Positions 62,590 to 64,000 of a stretch of 64,000 nt of DNA are shown piece after piece. The notes under the pieces were generated by a model that worked only from the letters and a program-made list of their open reading frames with translations, was not told where the DNA came from and did not search any database. Location of the stretch: positions 62,001-126,000 of the forward strand of contig NZ_JAIFZM010000009.1 of NCBI RefSeq assembly GCF_022095695.1, read 5' to 3'. A program made the position numbers and the translations under genes. This DNA comes from Oceanobacillus jordanicus. GTDB lineage: Bacteria; Bacillota; Bacilli; Bacillales; Amphibacillaceae. Numbering within the stretch: the first letter of the stretch is position 1; each line of letters starts with the position of its first letter.

Positions 62590-63618
62590 CTATACACCTC
62601 CTTGGTTTATTGCCTGTATTGGTTCTACTTTACTAATTTGAAATCCTGATAAAGTAGCACCGATAAATCCAATACCTAGAAATAGTAAGGACATTATAGA
62701 AGCCGACTCTATTGTCAAAAGAAAAGGCATTCCCTCTGGCATAAAGAGTGTGAGCAGTTGACTTATGCCGATTGAGAGTATTAGTGAAATGAATGTAATA
62801 ATGATCATCTGTATCCACATCATTTTGAACAATGCGGATGTCTTCATCCCAACAGCCTTCAATATGCCGTAGGTGCCAAGCTTTTGTACGTTAATCATAT
62901 AGAAAAAGATACCGAAGAGCATTCCACTTATGACCAATAAAAATATGACAATCATATTGAGAGATAACTGCTCAGCATTATAGCTTGGAATTGTATTCAG
63001 AAAATCTTTATTGCTATATTGGGTTAAACCATCAAATTTCGGAGTATCATCCCCTTCGACAAAAGCAATCTGGAAAGTATCTGTTCTGTACATTTTTTGA
63101 AAATCAGTGCTGTTGATGAAGGCAATGGATGAATGGCTGAATTTCTGTTGATCTACAAAGTCTTCTACTGTCAACTTATTGTCTAACAGACTGTTTGTTA
63201 AATCATCACCTTGGTTTACACCTTCTGCCATAATAGAGTTATTTAGAATTACTTCTCCTTCCTCCACTTTAGGGAAAAGACTACTGTTTGTAGTGCTTAC
63301 GAATACAACGCTGTGATTTTTATTACCATTTTCAAGTTCACCCATCTGGATAGATAGGAATGTTGCTTCTGGCGCAGCTTCTCTGATCTTATTCATTTTC
63401 TTTTCATCTAGATGAGAAAGATTGTACTGATCCTCTGATTTTTCTTGCATGTAAAACGTACCTTCCGGCAAATCCTTAATTAGTGACGCATTATCATAAG
63501 AGAGTCCATTCGCTAGTCCTGAGATTGTCATTGTAAGGAGACTGATCAGAAATATGATCGTTCCCAATATCAGATATCTTGTTTTGAATTTTACTATTTC
63601 TTTCCAGGCCACTTTCAT
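62590..63618 (-). CDS. FtsX-like ABC permease, HrtB-like
   Basis: This 342-residue permease has four helices: one near residues 14-35, a large outer domain (about 40-230), and three C-terminal helices (about 238-262, 285-310, 315-335). The start MKVAWKEIVKFK is typical of HrtB. HrtAB expels excess heme in Gram-positive bacteria. ATG 63618 has GGAGGAGG ahead; an earlier in-frame start lacks one. It is first in the hrtB-hrtA operon, in reverse order to S. aureus hrtAB. An HssR-type direct repeat lies 219 bases upstream. Confidence 0.82.
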   Translation of the reverse strand: MKVAWKEIVKFKTRYLILGTIIFLISLLTMTISGLANGLSYDNASLIKDLPEGTFYMQEKSEDQYNLSHLDEKKMNKIREAAPEATFLSIQMGELENGNKNHSVVFVSTTNSSLFPKVEEGEVILNNSIMAEGVNQGDDLTNSLLDNKLTVEDFVDQQKFSHSSIAFINSTDFQKMYRTDTFQIAFVEGDDTPKFDGLTQYSNKDFLNTIPSYNAEQLSLNMIVIFLLVISGMLFGIFFYMINVQKLGTYGILKAVGMKTSALFKMMWIQMIIITFISLILSIGISQLLTLFMPEGMPFLLTIESASIMSLLFLGIGFIGATLSGFQISKVEPIQAINQGGV

Positions 63619-63836
63619 AATTATGCCTCCTCCGTTAGTTTTGTATTTTAGCAAATAGTAAAAAAAGGGATGTAGTTAAACTAGAGTAATACACTACGTC
63701 TAATAGATGGGGCAACATGCTATCTTGCTATAGTGTTAATTGCGTTGAAACAATTTGGAATATAAGCAGTAACTTTACCTGTGTTTTACAAATAAAAACC
63801 TCCTTATTTCATCTACATTTCATACTCTATACTCTG

Positions 63837-63856
63837 AATATGAACGCAATATGAAC
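63837..63856 (-). promoter_or_regulatory. HssR-type direct repeat upstream of hrtBA
   Basis: On the minus strand GTTCATATT-GC-GTTCATATT is an exact direct repeat with a 2-base spacer. It equals the site I recall for the heme-sensing response regulator HssR of S. aureus hrtAB. A TATAGA box lies about 6 bases downstream on the same strand, so binding would sit in the -35 region. Confidence 0.75.
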
Positions 63857-63873
63857 TAAAGAGGTTTTTTTAT

Positions 63874-64000
63874 CTCGGTGCAACCGTCCGTAAGACTCCC
63901 ACTTCAATACATGCAGGGAAACCGTGATGTTTAAGTGGGAGGAAAAGGACGCTAACACCCCGATTCATTCAACTAACAATCAGTGGGGGAAGAACGAACC
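63874..64000. mobile_element. Palindromic element, copy C, cut by the window end
   Basis: The element starts after TTAT (63870-63873). It has the GTCCGTAAGACTCCCACTT/AAGTGGGAG hairpin, although the ACGGAC arm is changed to AAGGAC, then GCTAACACCCCGATTCATTC and the start of the end hairpin. Its 3' end is outside the window. Confidence 0.68.

Overview
The window looks like chromosomal DNA of a low-GC, spore-former-type member of the Bacillaceae. The order symporter, gatCAB, dgkB, rlmCD is the Bacillus-type order. Shine-Dalgarno sequences are strong, TTG starts are frequent, and there are a Spo0E-like protein, a bacillus-type frataxin-like iron chaperone (Fra/YdhG), a T-box and a lysine riboswitch. 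A halotolerant genus such as Oceanobacillus, Virgibacillus or Ornithinibacillus is my guess; no rRNA or tRNA gene is present to settle it.

Region by region. 1-620: the end of a TPR peptide receptor (Rap/NprR/PlcR type) and a 45-residue secreted peptide precursor. 1094-8785: conserved core, with a sodium/proline symporter and its small accessory protein, the GatCAB amidotransferase, diacylglycerol kinase and RlmCD. 9211-16752: accessory genes, including a lipoprotein, a frameshifted oxidoreductase, Nudix and DUF4279 genes, a tRNA-dihydrouridine synthase, a divergent YobV/YobU-like regulator-effector pair, and a MarR regulator with a PaiA-like polyamine acetyltransferase. 16957-26267: a potassium channel, a zinc-finger/DUF2087 regulator, two DinB proteins, a lipoprotein, an unnamed two-gene membrane cassette and small genes. 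26345-28221: lysine riboswitch and NhaC-family transporter. 28516-33633: a cold-shock gene, then TetR, an MMPL exporter and a large secreted helical protein. 33985-37907: effector-binding, Nudix, GNAT and aminoglycoside adenylyltransferase genes. 37969-41089: ArsR regulator and a Cd/Zn ATPase with a cysteine-pair-rich N-terminus. 41308-47021: an SDR, a YjzC-like protein, a LysR regulator and the methylcitrate genes prpC-prpD-prpB. 47160-52810: a 21-bp tandem repeat, a phosphodiesterase-type protein, a T-box-controlled second-type argS and a metallophosphoesterase. 52847-61085: Spo0E-like protein, GNAT, quinone oxidoreductase, methyltransferases, DinB, an S66 peptidase and a diverged second copy of the two-gene membrane cassette. 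61369-64000: a DCC protein and an HrtBA-like heme efflux ABC transporter preceded by an HssR-type direct repeat.

The most distinctive signals are: three copies of a roughly 145-bp palindromic element, each inserted after TTAT and ending in TTCAC where the end is visible, which fits non-autonomous IS200/IS605-type elements; the duplicated uncharacterised membrane cassette; a micro-ORF with a sequestered Shine-Dalgarno downstream of the lysine riboswitch; the HssR-type box; and several genes whose good Shine-Dalgarno sequence points at a non-standard start codon (CTG, ATT, ATC). All functions were assigned from motifs and memory of families; no search was run.
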